From Ilyobacter_A sp963668015 (GTDB taxonomy: Bacteria > Fusobacteriota > Fusobacteriia > Fusobacteriales > Fusobacteriaceae): DNA of 64,000 nt. The position numbers and the translations under genes were made by a program. The notes beneath the pieces are model-generated. The model ran no database searches. It was not told the origin of the DNA and was given only the letters and a program-made list of their open reading frames with translations. The stretch is taken from assembly GCA_963668015.2 (NCBI GenBank), contig CAXXCR010000008.1, forward strand, positions 1 to 64,000, read 5' to 3'. The stretch's first letter is position 1. Each line of letters starts with the position of its first letter. Of the stretch, positions 52,651 to 60,227 are shown one piece after another.

Positions 52651-52686
52651 TTGGAAAGCGGTACGTCTGAAAATAAAAGACTGTGA
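52651..52686 (+). CDS. Possible very short hydrophilic peptide after the array
   Basis: AAAGGGGAG is followed by TTG at 52651 and a frame MESGTSENKRL ending inside the terminator stem; a second option from TTG 52645 reads MIWKAVRLKIKDCDL. One of these may be a remnant fifth unit, since a ribosome site is kept. Evidence is weak. Confidence 0.2.
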   Translation: MESGTSENKRL

Positions 52687-52732
52687 CTTATAGTTAGTTT
52701 TTAAAAACTACGTAAGTCACAGTCTTTTTTAT
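52675..52732. terminator. Long bidirectional terminator
   Basis: A 16-bp stem, AAAAGACTGTGACTTA with its exact complement, encloses the inner palindrome AGTTTTTAAAAACT and ends in TTTTTT. A-rich on the left, T-rich on the right, it can end both the peptide array and the opposing transporter gene. Confidence 0.93.
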
Positions 52733-52779
52733 TTAGGTATTTCTAAAATTTAATTGATGATCAAGTTTTGAATTATTTT

Positions 52780-53817
52780 TTAGATTTTCATATCTCCAAA
52801 CTTTATCCATTCTTTTTTACGCATATATTCACTTATAAAAAATGATAAAATAATGGGTAGAATGAAATGCAGTATGATGACTTTTGGCATAGAAGATACC
52901 CCCATAGTCTCTATTGTAGCAAATTGTCCAACCAGTCCGCTGGTTCCCATACCTCCACCAATTCTATTGTTTTCCATTTTAAATAAAACAGTTGAAACCG
53001 GACCTAGAATAGCAGACGTTAGAATAGCAGGTAGTGCTATTACAGGTTTTTTTACTATATTGGATATTTGAAGCATAGACGTACCAAGTCCCTGCGAGAT
53101 CAGTCCTGAAAAACCATTTTCACGGAAGCTGGAAACAGCAAATCCAATCATATGTGCAGCACAACCAACAGTAGAAGCTCCAGCGGCTAAGCCTGAAAGC
53201 CCTAAAGATATTGATATAGCGGCACTACTTATAGGAAGTGTAAGTATGATACCCATAAAAACAGACACAAGTATACCCATAGGGATAGGATGAAGCTTAG
53301 TAAGTGAATTTATAAAACCGCCTATTGCCACCATAAATGAAGTGATATAAGGTCCAACTAAGTTACCGGCAAAACCACCCACAATAAGAACCGCTGCCGG
53401 GATAACAACTATATTTAATTTTGTCCTGTCTTCTACCAAACGCGACACTTCTGCCCCCACAACAGCAGCTATAAGTGCCCCCACAGGCTCCCCTATTTTT
53501 AATACAGCTATTCCATCATTAAACCCAACAGTCCCAGCTCCTATGGCTCCGCATATGAGACAAGAGAATATCGACAGAGGATTTTTGGTTATACTGTAGG
53601 CCACCCCAGCTCCTATAGCCGGCCCCATCATATACTGTGCTATCTGCCCGTAAACCATGAGTGAGGATATACCGGTATATTTGCCGACCTGCTTTAATAT
53701 AAGTCCTATTATAAGGGACGAGAACAGCCCCAACGCCATACCATTTAAAATTTTCGTTACATAATTGTTTAAACTTTTAAAACTACTTTTTTTACTACTT
53801 AATACTTGCGCTTTCAA
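52780..53817 (-). CDS. PTS_EIIC_2-like membrane protein
   Basis: This 345-residue, strongly hydrophobic protein has about nine or ten membrane spans. The glycine-rich segments GAGVAYSITKNPLSIFSCLI, GEPVGALIAAVVGAEVSRLV, HPIPMGILVSVFMGIILTLP and GGGMGTSGLVGQFAT fit the PTS EIIC_2 family, annotated as PTS IIC-like but usually lacking partner IIA/IIB genes. None is seen here. Its start overlaps the end of pncA by 23 bases, so the pair is one operon. The substrate is unknown; co-occurrence with nicotinamidase might hint at a metabolite other than sugar. Confidence 0.7.
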   Translation of the reverse strand: MKAQVLSSKKSSFKSLNNYVTKILNGMALGLFSSLIIGLILKQVGKYTGISSLMVYGQIAQYMMGPAIGAGVAYSITKNPLSIFSCLICGAIGAGTVGFNDGIAVLKIGEPVGALIAAVVGAEVSRLVEDRTKLNIVVIPAAVLIVGGFAGNLVGPYITSFMVAIGGFINSLTKLHPIPMGILVSVFMGIILTLPISSAAISISLGLSGLAAGASTVGCAAHMIGFAVSSFRENGFSGLISQGLGTSMLQISNIVKKPVIALPAILTSAILGPVSTVLFKMENNRIGGGMGTSGLVGQFATIETMGVSSMPKVIILHFILPIILSFFISEYMRKKEWIKFGDMKI

Positions 53818-54412
53818 TTAACTTTGCTCCTTTCTTTTTCATATCTTCTAATGCAGTTTCCGAGTCATTGGGATCCAGATTGACCCCTCTGCACGCATTG
53901 GAAACAACGTAAACCTGATAACCCAAGTCCAGTGCGTCTAAAACTGTGAATTTGACGCAGTAGTCTGTTGCAAGGCCGAGTATGTAAAGAGTATCAACAT
54001 CTCTTTGCCTTAGAAACTTATTTAGGTCAGTTTCATCTTTTGAGGCATTGAAAAATGCGCTGTAAGAATCTATTTTTGGATTGGTGCCCTTGTAGATTAT
54101 ATTTTTTATTTTTTTCAGTTCAGGATGAAGTTCGGCCCCTGGCGTCCCCTGTACACAGTGGTCAGGCCACCAAATCTGGGGTATATCCTCCAGTTTTCCC
54201 AACTCGCCGATTTTACCTCCAGAATTAGAGGCAAAACTGCCGTGGTCTGCTGGATGCCAGTCCATAGTAGCAACAACTAGATCACCCGAAGCCTGAAATT
54301 TTGATATAAGTTCATTTGTTATGGGTATAATCTCTGAAGCACCTGGTACAGCCAGACTACCGCCTTCGCAAAAGTCATTCTGGATATCTATTAATAGAAG
54401 AGCTTTTTTCAT
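53795..54412 (-). CDS. pncA: Nicotinamidase
   Basis: PncA hydrolyses nicotinamide to nicotinate for NAD salvage. The 205-residue isochorismatase-fold protein has the catalytic Asp in LLIDIQNDFCEGGSLAVPG, the metal ligands in MDWHPADHGSFA, WWPDHCVQGTPGAELHPEL and the nucleophilic Cys in GLATDYCVKFTVLDA. On the - strand ATG 54412 stands seven bases after AAAGGGTG; the in-frame GTG at 54421 overlaps that site. The transporter gene overlaps its 3' end. Confidence 0.93.
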   Translation of the reverse strand: MKKALLLIDIQNDFCEGGSLAVPGASEIIPITNELISKFQASGDLVVATMDWHPADHGSFASNSGGKIGELGKLEDIPQIWWPDHCVQGTPGAELHPELKKIKNIIYKGTNPKIDSYSAFFNASKDETDLNKFLRQRDVDTLYILGLATDYCVKFTVLDALDLGYQVYVVSNACRGVNLDPNDSETALEDMKKKGAKLIESASIK

Positions 54413-54421
54413 AAAAATCAC

Positions 54422-54694
54422 CCTTTCAGAATATACTTGTTATAGGTTGAAATCGTCTAAATAAACCAGCACGGTAAAGACTGCTGTCAATACACTGCAA
54501 TTATCTAAAAAAATAGTATTAACTTATGTGTTGATTAAGTAAATACTAAAAACTTGCATATGCTTCACTACCATTATCTATCGCTAATTTAGCAAGTTTT
54601 ATCTGTGACAGCTTAGTATATTTTTACATAATTACTTATATAATTATAGCATATTTTAAACAAAAATTGAGCAATCTTTTTGATTTGTTTACGC
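54422..54694. other. Divergent intergenic region pncA / rpsB
   Basis: About 270 AT-rich bases without a gene. The only structure seen is a 9-bp inverted pair, AAAACTTGC and GCAAGTTTT, about 34 bases apart (54549-54600). A TTGACA on the - strand near 54494-54499 lacks a good -10. Confidence 0.5.
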
Positions 54695-54723
54695 TTGACA
54701 TACAAAGGATAAAATGATAAAAT
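54695..54723 (+). promoter_or_regulatory. Promoter of rpsB-tsf
   Basis: TTGACA (54695-54700, full consensus), 17-base spacer, TAAAAT (54718-54723). Confidence 0.9.
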
Positions 54724-54742
54724 AAACCGTTATTAATCTGCA

Positions 54743-54798
54743 CACTTGGTGTTTCTAGGTGGGGTGGCCAAATGGTCTTCCTAGTTTTAAGCCGAGTG
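54743..54798 (+). promoter_or_regulatory. Structured rpsB leader
   Basis: Outer stem CACTTGG/CCGAGTG (one G-U) encloses CTAGG/CCTAG (54755-54784) and an apical GGCC-AAAT-GGTC. The element lies between promoter and ribosome site, where an S2-binding leader is known in gammaproteobacteria; similarity to that motif is not established. Confidence 0.55.
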
Positions 54799-54832
54799 GA
54801 AGAAAAAAACCAAAAACACGAGGAGGAAAAAA

Positions 54833-55573
54833 ATGGCAGTAGTAACTATGAAACAATTATTAGAAGCTGGGGTACACTTCGGACACCAAGCTAAAAGATG
54901 GAATCCTAAAATGGCGAAGTACATCTTCACTGAAAGAAACGGAATCCACGTAATCGACTTACACAAATCTTTAAAGAAAATCGAGCAAGTTTACGGCCTA
55001 GTAAGAGAGTTATCAACTGACGGTAAAAAAGTTCTATTCGTTGGAACTAAAAAACAAGCTCAAGAATCAATCAGAGAGCAAGCTACAAGAGCTGGAGCTT
55101 TCTACATCAACAACAGATGGCTAGGGGGAATGTTAACAAACTTCCAAACTATCAAAAAAAGAGTTGAAAGACTTAAAAATCTAGAAAAATTAGATGCAGA
55201 CGGAACTTTAGATCAAGTTTACACTAAAAAAGAAGCTTCTCAACTTAGAAAAGAGATGGCTAAACTATCTAAAAACTTAGGTGGAATCAAAGATATGGAA
55301 GAGCTTCCAGGAGCTATCTTCATCGTAGACGTTAAAAAAGAAGCACTAGCTATAACAGAGGCTGTAAAACTTGGAATCCCTGTAATAGCTATGGTTGATT
55401 CAAACGTAGATCCAGATCCAGTAACTTATCCAATTCCTGCAAACGACGATGCAATCAGATCAGTTAAGCTAATCTCAACTATCATTGCAAATGCAATCGT
55501 TGAAGGTAATCAAGGTGCAGAAGAAGAAACAACTGAAGAAGTTGCAGTAGTAGCAGAAGGATCAGCTAAATAA
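54833..55573 (+). CDS. rpsB: 30S ribosomal protein S2
   Basis: S2 is a late-assembling 30S protein that helps hold S1. The 246-residue protein has TMKQLLEAGVHFGHQAKRWNPKM, FVGTKKQAQESIREQA, NNRWLGGMLTNFQTIKKR and GIPVIAMVDSNVDPDPV, all typical, and an acidic C-terminal tail (EEETTEEVAVVAEG). It shares a promoter with tsf and has a structured leader. Confidence 0.98.
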   Translation: MAVVTMKQLLEAGVHFGHQAKRWNPKMAKYIFTERNGIHVIDLHKSLKKIEQVYGLVRELSTDGKKVLFVGTKKQAQESIREQATRAGAFYINNRWLGGMLTNFQTIKKRVERLKNLEKLDADGTLDQVYTKKEASQLRKEMAKLSKNLGGIKDMEELPGAIFIVDVKKEALAITEAVKLGIPVIAMVDSNVDPDPVTYPIPANDDAIRSVKLISTIIANAIVEGNQGAEEETTEEVAVVAEGSAK

Positions 55574-55588
55574 GATTTTAAACTTAAT

Positions 55589-55614
55589 GGAATTGAGTAC
55601 TAGTACTCAATTCC
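55589..55614 (+). other. Perfect 26-base palindrome between rpsB and tsf
   Basis: GGAATTGAGTACT followed at once by its exact reverse complement. In RNA it makes a long hairpin with a minimal loop; TTGCATT rather than a T run follows. Likely a partial attenuator or mRNA processing site that sets the rpsB to tsf ratio. Confidence 0.65.
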
Positions 55615-55659
55615 TTGCATTATAAAATTAGAGGAAAATAATAGGGAGGAAATCAGAAA

Positions 55660-56544
55660 ATGGCAATCACAGCTAAAATGGTAAAAGAGTTAAGAGATAG
55701 AACTGGAGCTGGAATGTTAGATTGTAAAAAAGCTCTAGGAGAAGTTGACGGGGATATAGAAAAAGCAATTGACTACCTAAGAGAAAAAGGGATAGCTAAA
55801 GCAGCTAAAAAAGCTGGAAGAACTGCAGCAGAAGGGTTAATCTTCGACGGTGTTTCTGCAGACGCTAAAACAGCAGTTGTACTTGAGTTCAACTCAGAAA
55901 CTGACTTCGTTGCTAAAAACGACGAGTTCAAAAATTTCGGGAAAGCTTTAGTAGAGCTTGCAGTAGCTGACGATGCTATCAATACAATAGAAGAATTAAA
56001 AGCAGCTGAAATTAACGGAGAAAAAGTTGAAACATCTTTAACAGCTTTAATCGCTAAGATCGGGGAAAACATGGATCTTAGAAGACTTCAAAAAGTAAAA
56101 ACAGAAGGATTTGTTTCAACTTACAACCACTTAGGTGGAAAACTAGGAGTTATCATCGAAATGACTGGTGAAGCTACTCCAGAAAACGTAACAAAAGCTA
56201 AAGACATTGCAATGCACGTAGCTGCAATGGACCCTAAATACCTAAGCCAAGAAGAAGTTACAACAGACGACTTAGACAAAGAAAAAGAGATTGCTAGAAA
56301 GCAACTTGAAGAAGAAGGAAAACCTGCAAACATCATTGAAAAAATCCTAGAAGGAAAAATGAGAAAGTTCTACGAAGAAAACTGCTTAGTTAAGCAAAAA
56401 TTCGTTAAAGATGATAAAGTAACAGTTGAAAAATACGCTGGAGACATCAAAGTAGTATCATTCAACAGATACAAAGTTGGAGAAGGAATAGCTAAAGAAG
56501 AAGCAGATTTCGCAGCAGAAGTTGCAGCACAACTTAAAGGTTAA
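55660..56544 (+). CDS. tsf: Elongation factor Ts
   Basis: EF-Ts recycles EF-Tu by nucleotide exchange. The 294-residue protein has VKELRDRTGAGMLDCKKAL, the EFNSETDFVAKNDEF core motif that contacts EF-Tu, and a C-terminal module ending AAEVAAQLKG. It is separated from rpsB by a palindrome and followed by a terminator. Confidence 0.98.
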   Translation: MAITAKMVKELRDRTGAGMLDCKKALGEVDGDIEKAIDYLREKGIAKAAKKAGRTAAEGLIFDGVSADAKTAVVLEFNSETDFVAKNDEFKNFGKALVELAVADDAINTIEELKAAEINGEKVETSLTALIAKIGENMDLRRLQKVKTEGFVSTYNHLGGKLGVIIEMTGEATPENVTKAKDIAMHVAAMDPKYLSQEEVTTDDLDKEKEIARKQLEEEGKPANIIEKILEGKMRKFYEENCLVKQKFVKDDKVTVEKYAGDIKVVSFNRYKVGEGIAKEEADFAAEVAAQLKG

Positions 56545-56557
56545 TCAACAATTATAG

Positions 56558-56588
56558 AGAGGATGCGACTTTTGCATCCTCTTTTTTT
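56558..56588 (+). terminator. Terminator after tsf
   Basis: AGAGGATGC/GCATCCTCT stem and a seven-T run. It ends only 18 bases before pyrH, and no separate pyrH promoter is visible, so pyrH probably depends on readthrough. Confidence 0.9.
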
Positions 56589-56605
56589 AGGAAAGGGAGG
56601 TCAGG

Positions 56606-57325
56606 ATGAAACCTGTATACAATAGAATTTTGTTGAAATTAAGCGGGGAAGCCCTAATGGGAGACCAGGAATTCGGAATCTCTTCAAAGGTTATAGGTTC
56701 TTACGCAAAGCAGATAAAAGAAATCGTCGAGCTAGGCGTAGAAGTTGGAATAGTTATCGGCGGAGGGAACATCTTCAGGGGACTGTCAGGAGAAGACCAA
56801 GGTGTGGACAGGGTAACTGGAGATCATATGGGTATGTTGGCAACAGTAATCAACTCACTTGCACTTCAAAATGCAATTGAAAAACAGGGGATACCTACAA
56901 GAGTTCAAACAGCTATAGACATGCCTAAGATAGCAGAACCGTTTATCAAAAGAAGGGCTCAAAGACACCTTGAAAAAGGAAGAGTAGTAATTTTCGGTGC
57001 AGGAACAGGAAACCCTTACTTCACAACAGATACAGCTGCTGCACTTAGAGCTATAGAGATAAATGCAGATGTTGTGGCAAAGGCTACCAAGGTAGACGGG
57101 ATATACGACAAGGACCCTGTAAAACATTCTGACGCTAAAAAATATGAAGAAGTTACATATAATGAGGTACTTAACAAAGGTCTTAGAGTTATGGATGCCA
57201 CAGCAATATCACTTTGCCGTGAAAACAATTTCCCTATTATAGTTTTCGATTCTTTGACAGAGGGAAATATCAAGAAAATGGTACTGGGAGAAAATATAGG
57301 GACCAAAGTAGTTATAGAAGAGTAG
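56606..57325 (+). CDS. pyrH: UMP kinase
   Basis: PyrH is the bacterial hexameric UMP kinase. The 239-residue protein has the N-terminal RILLKLSGEALMG, VIGGGNIFRG, DHMGMLATVINSLALQ, TGNPYFTTDTAAALRAIE and KVDGIYDKDP, the amino-acid kinase fold motifs. The gene order rpsB-tsf-pyrH-frr is conserved in many bacteria. Confidence 0.97.
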   Translation: MKPVYNRILLKLSGEALMGDQEFGISSKVIGSYAKQIKEIVELGVEVGIVIGGGNIFRGLSGEDQGVDRVTGDHMGMLATVINSLALQNAIEKQGIPTRVQTAIDMPKIAEPFIKRRAQRHLEKGRVVIFGAGTGNPYFTTDTAAALRAIEINADVVAKATKVDGIYDKDPVKHSDAKKYEEVTYNEVLNKGLRVMDATAISLCRENNFPIIVFDSLTEGNIKKMVLGENIGTKVVIEE

Positions 57326-57330
57326 GCTTC

Positions 57331-57359
57331 TTGAAAAAATATAAATTAAGTTGTATTAT
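57331..57359 (+). promoter_or_regulatory. Promoter of frr
   Basis: TTGAAA (57331-57336), 17-base spacer, TATTAT (57354-57359), in the pyrH-frr gap. Confidence 0.7.
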
Positions 57360-57397
57360 TATATAGGATATTATATATTAAAACAGGAGGAACAAAG

Positions 57398-57955
57398 ATG
57401 GTAGATCATTTGTTAAATGAAGCAGAAGAAAGAATGGAAAAGGCTATAGAGAGCACTAAACATAAATTTGCATCTATAAGAGCCGGAAGAGCTAACGTAT
57501 CTATGCTAGACGGGATAAAGGTAGAGCAATATGGTTCTGAGATGCCTTTGAATCAAGTGGGAAACGTATCAGCTCCAGAGGCTAGACTTTTAGTTATAGA
57601 TCCATGGGACAAATCTGTAATTCCTGTGATAGAAAAAGCTATACTTGCTTCTAACTTAGGGCTTACTCCTAACAATGACGGAAGAGTTATCAGACTTCAA
57701 ATTCCTGAGTTAACGGCAGATAGAAGAAAAGAGTATGTTAAACTTGCTAAAACTGATGCAGAAGCAGGAAAAGTAGCAGTTAGAAATGTAAGAAAAGATA
57801 TAAACAACAAACTTAGAAAACTTGAAAAAGATGGAGAAATTACTCAAGATGATTTAAAGGCAAATGAGGATAAGACTCAAAAATTAACAGATAAATATAT
57901 AAAGGAAGTAGAAGATCTGTTTGCCAAAAAAGAAAAAGAAATCACAACAGTATAG
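57398..57955 (+). CDS. frr: Ribosome recycling factor
   Basis: RRF splits post-termination ribosomes with EF-G. The 185-residue protein has ASIRAGRANVSMLDGIKVEQYG, IQIPELTADRRKEYVKLAK-type sequence (here LQIPELTADRRKEYVKLAK) and ends in a charged helix, EVEDLFAKKEKEITTV. It has its own promoter and a terminator directly behind. Confidence 0.97.
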   Translation: MVDHLLNEAEERMEKAIESTKHKFASIRAGRANVSMLDGIKVEQYGSEMPLNQVGNVSAPEARLLVIDPWDKSVIPVIEKAILASNLGLTPNNDGRVIRLQIPELTADRRKEYVKLAKTDAEAGKVAVRNVRKDINNKLRKLEKDGEITQDDLKANEDKTQKLTDKYIKEVEDLFAKKEKEITTV

Positions 57956-57981
57956 GAGAAAGCTTAGGCTTTCTCTTTTTA
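57956..57981 (+). terminator. Terminator after frr
   Basis: GAGAAAGC/GCTTTCTC stem, TTAG loop, T run. Confidence 0.9.
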
Positions 57982-58014
57982 TTTAATATATAATTTTTTA
58001 AAACTTCGAAGAAA

Positions 58015-58500
58015 GTATTGAATTTATCAGGCATACTTTCTTTGCTTGTCCAAACAAAGTATCAAAGGAACGACACCCATAAGATTAATGAAACTTGTAA
58101 AAATAAATTTTACAAGGACTAGAAAATATATTCGTTTCTCTCATTATTTTCTAAGTCTACTCACTTCTAAACTAACTTTCTATTGAAATATAGTCGGCAA
58201 GCCTCCTTATTTCAATGAAAGTGGATTTCGGAAGATGATTTTTTAACATAATTTTTTAAACGGGTTTAAATTCAAGAGCGTTAGAAGCTATTATTTCTAA
58301 GCATTTTGGCCATTTAAATAATCAGCGTTAAGAAAGGTCGAAGAGAATCCGTAGAAATAAATTGACTGTTTGAACTGAGTGAGTTTCGATTTTTTCTAGG
58401 ATTTTAGAGATATTTTAGCTGATTTTTCACAGGCCTTGATTTTTCTTTGTTACTTTCTTTCCATCAAGGAAAAGAAAGTAAGGTTCTTATAAAATCAGTA
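58015..58500 (-). repeat. Family A dispersed repeat, copy 3 (inverted, diverged)
   Basis: Reverse orientation relative to 16811-17228. The shared blocks are the ends (TATTGAATTT, then a CTTTCTTTGCTTGTCC hairpin), ACGACACCCAT, ACTAACTTTCTATTGAAATA, TTTCAATGAAAGTGGATTTC, GGCCATTTAAATAATCAGCG and GCTGATTTTTCACAGGCC. It is about 70 bases longer than copies 1-2 because of extra internal sequence. Fills most of the frr-uppS gap. Confidence 0.8.
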
Positions 58501-58582
58501 GTTTATTTAAAAGTTCAGTAAAAAACCTGTTTTTGTGACTTTAAATTTAGAGAGCTTTGTAGGTGAAGATAATTATCATTAG

Positions 58583-58607
58583 AATAGGAGTTCAGCTCCT
58601 TTTTTAT
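58583..58607 (+). terminator. Short terminator-like hairpin before uppS promoter
   Basis: AGGAG/CTCCT around TTCAG, then TTTTTTATTT. Short stem, so moderate strength at best; no gene ends directly before it. Confidence 0.5.
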
Positions 58608-58634
58608 TTGCCAGGTAACAGGATCAAATATTCC

Positions 58635-58663
58635 TGGAAAAAAGGGGCTCTATATGCTAAAAT
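58635..58663 (+). promoter_or_regulatory. Promoter of the uppS operon
   Basis: TGGAAA, 17-base spacer, TAAAAT (58658-58663) with an extended -10 TG at 58655-58656; about 28 bases from the likely start to uppS. Confidence 0.7.
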
Positions 58664-58697
58664 GAAGTAAAAGTCTTTTTTACAAAGAGGAGAATAT

Positions 58698-59396
58698 ATG
58701 GATATAGATAAAATTCCTGAACATATAGCGATAATAATGGATGGCAATGGCAGATGGGCCAAGAAAAGGTTTATGCCAAGGAATATGGGGCATCGAGCAG
58801 GGGCCAATACACTTATGGAGGTAATAAAACACGCTGGTGAACTTGGGGTTCGATATGTTACCGTGTATGCCTTTTCTACAGAAAATTGGAAAAGAAGCGA
58901 TGATGAGGTCAACGGACTAATGAAGCTTTTCACCGAGTACCTTAAAAAGGAAAGAGATAACTTCATAAAAAACGGAGTCAGATTATTGGTTAGCGGTAGA
59001 AGGGAAAAAGTCCCGCAAAATCTTTTGGAAATAATAGATAAAACCTTAGAAATGACTCGGGAATGCAAGAATATAACACTTAATATAGCTTTTAACTACG
59101 GCGGAAGGGCTGAGATTGTTGATGCAGTTAACAAAATTTTAAAGTCAGGTAAGAAAAGCATAAGCGAAGAGGAGTTTGGGAAATATATGTACAATGATTT
59201 GCCGGATCCTGAACTGCTTATAAGGACCAGCGGTGAAATGAGGATATCAAATTTTTTACTTTGGCAGATAGCGTATTCAGAGATATATGTGACTGATGTT
59301 TTATGGCCTGATTTCAATAAAAAAGAACTGGAAAAAGCAATAAGGGTATACCAAAATAGAGATAGAAGATTTGGGGGCGTTAAAAATGAGGAGTAG
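58698..59396 (+). CDS. uppS: Undecaprenyl diphosphate synthase
   Basis: UppS makes the C55 lipid carrier for peptidoglycan and LPS. The 232-residue cis-prenyltransferase has IMDGNGRWAKKRFMPRNMGHRAG with the catalytic Asp, YAFSTENWKRS, NIAFNYGGRAEIVDA and the C-terminal DPELLIRTSGEMRISNFLLWQ. It overlaps cdsA by 11 bases. Confidence 0.97.
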   Translation: MDIDKIPEHIAIIMDGNGRWAKKRFMPRNMGHRAGANTLMEVIKHAGELGVRYVTVYAFSTENWKRSDDEVNGLMKLFTEYLKKERDNFIKNGVRLLVSGRREKVPQNLLEIIDKTLEMTRECKNITLNIAFNYGGRAEIVDAVNKILKSGKKSISEEEFGKYMYNDLPDPELLIRTSGEMRISNFLLWQIAYSEIYVTDVLWPDFNKKELEKAIRVYQNRDRRFGGVKNEE

Positions 59397-60210
59397 ACTG
59401 ATAGTTGCGTTAATATTCATACCTCTTTTAATATATATTTTGCTAAAAGGGGATATATTACTGCTGCTATTTACAAATATAGTAATTGGCGGGTCTTTGT
59501 ATGAATTTTATAAAATGATGGAGGGTAAGGGTGTAAAAGTTTACAAAATGACGGGTCTGGTTTTAGGCCTATTAATTCCAAACCTTTTTTACCTACACTA
59601 CAATGGCTCAGGTATCAGCGAGTATATTCATCCTATGATAGTATTCATAACGATGACATTTATACTTGTTCGTGTGTTGAAAAATCAGGTTGAAAATTCC
59701 ACAAGGGACATCAGCTATACAATATTCGGAGTGCTGTATGTATCGTTTTTATTTTCGCATATAATAGCTATAAAAAATCTTCCAATGGGAAGTCAGTGGA
59801 TATTGACAGCTCAGTTAATGGTGTGGGCTTGTGATTCAATGGCTTATTTTGTTGGAATGTCTATTGGAAGAAAATTTTTCAAAACAGGGTTTTCAAAAGT
59901 CAGTCCAAAAAAATCTGTGGAAGGAGCCATAGGTGGAGTGACTGCAGCTGTTTTGGCGGTATTTATATCCCGTTATTTGTTAAAATTTGAGGGTGTAGAT
60001 ATCGGTGTTCAGAATCTAGTACTTTTGGGGATTATTGTAGGAGTAGTGGCTCAGATAGGTGATCTCGGAGAATCACTATTTAAGAGGGAGTTTGAAGTAA
60101 AAGACTCAGGAACCATATTAATGGGGCACGGTGGGCTGTTGGACAGGTTTGACAGCATGATTTTTGTACTGCCTACCCTGTACTATTTTCTTAAATTTTT
60201 TATATTTTGA
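59386..60210 (+). CDS. cdsA: Phosphatidate cytidylyltransferase
   Basis: CdsA makes CDP-diacylglycerol for phospholipid synthesis in the inner membrane. The 274-residue protein has about eight membrane spans and the family signature near the C terminus, KDSGTILMGHGGLLDRFDSM. Earlier, SPKKSVEGAIGG matches the S-P-K-K-S-x-E-G motif. ATG 59386, behind GGGGG, is chosen over an in-frame TTG at 59371. Coupled to uppS. Confidence 0.95.
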   Translation: MRSRLIVALIFIPLLIYILLKGDILLLLFTNIVIGGSLYEFYKMMEGKGVKVYKMTGLVLGLLIPNLFYLHYNGSGISEYIHPMIVFITMTFILVRVLKNQVENSTRDISYTIFGVLYVSFLFSHIIAIKNLPMGSQWILTAQLMVWACDSMAYFVGMSIGRKFFKTGFSKVSPKKSVEGAIGGVTAAVLAVFISRYLLKFEGVDIGVQNLVLLGIIVGVVAQIGDLGESLFKREFEVKDSGTILMGHGGLLDRFDSMIFVLPTLYYFLKFFIF

Positions 60211-60227
60211 TTTTTTTAGGAGGAAAC

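Noticed and set aside
52853..53071. + strand frame opposite the PTS_EIIC_2-like gene
   Set aside because: No ribosome site, and it lies wholly within a gene with clear family features on the other strand.
54743..54798. tRNA gene upstream of rpsB
   Set aside because: The hairpin lacks the T-loop GTTC and a cloverleaf; it fits a leader structure instead.
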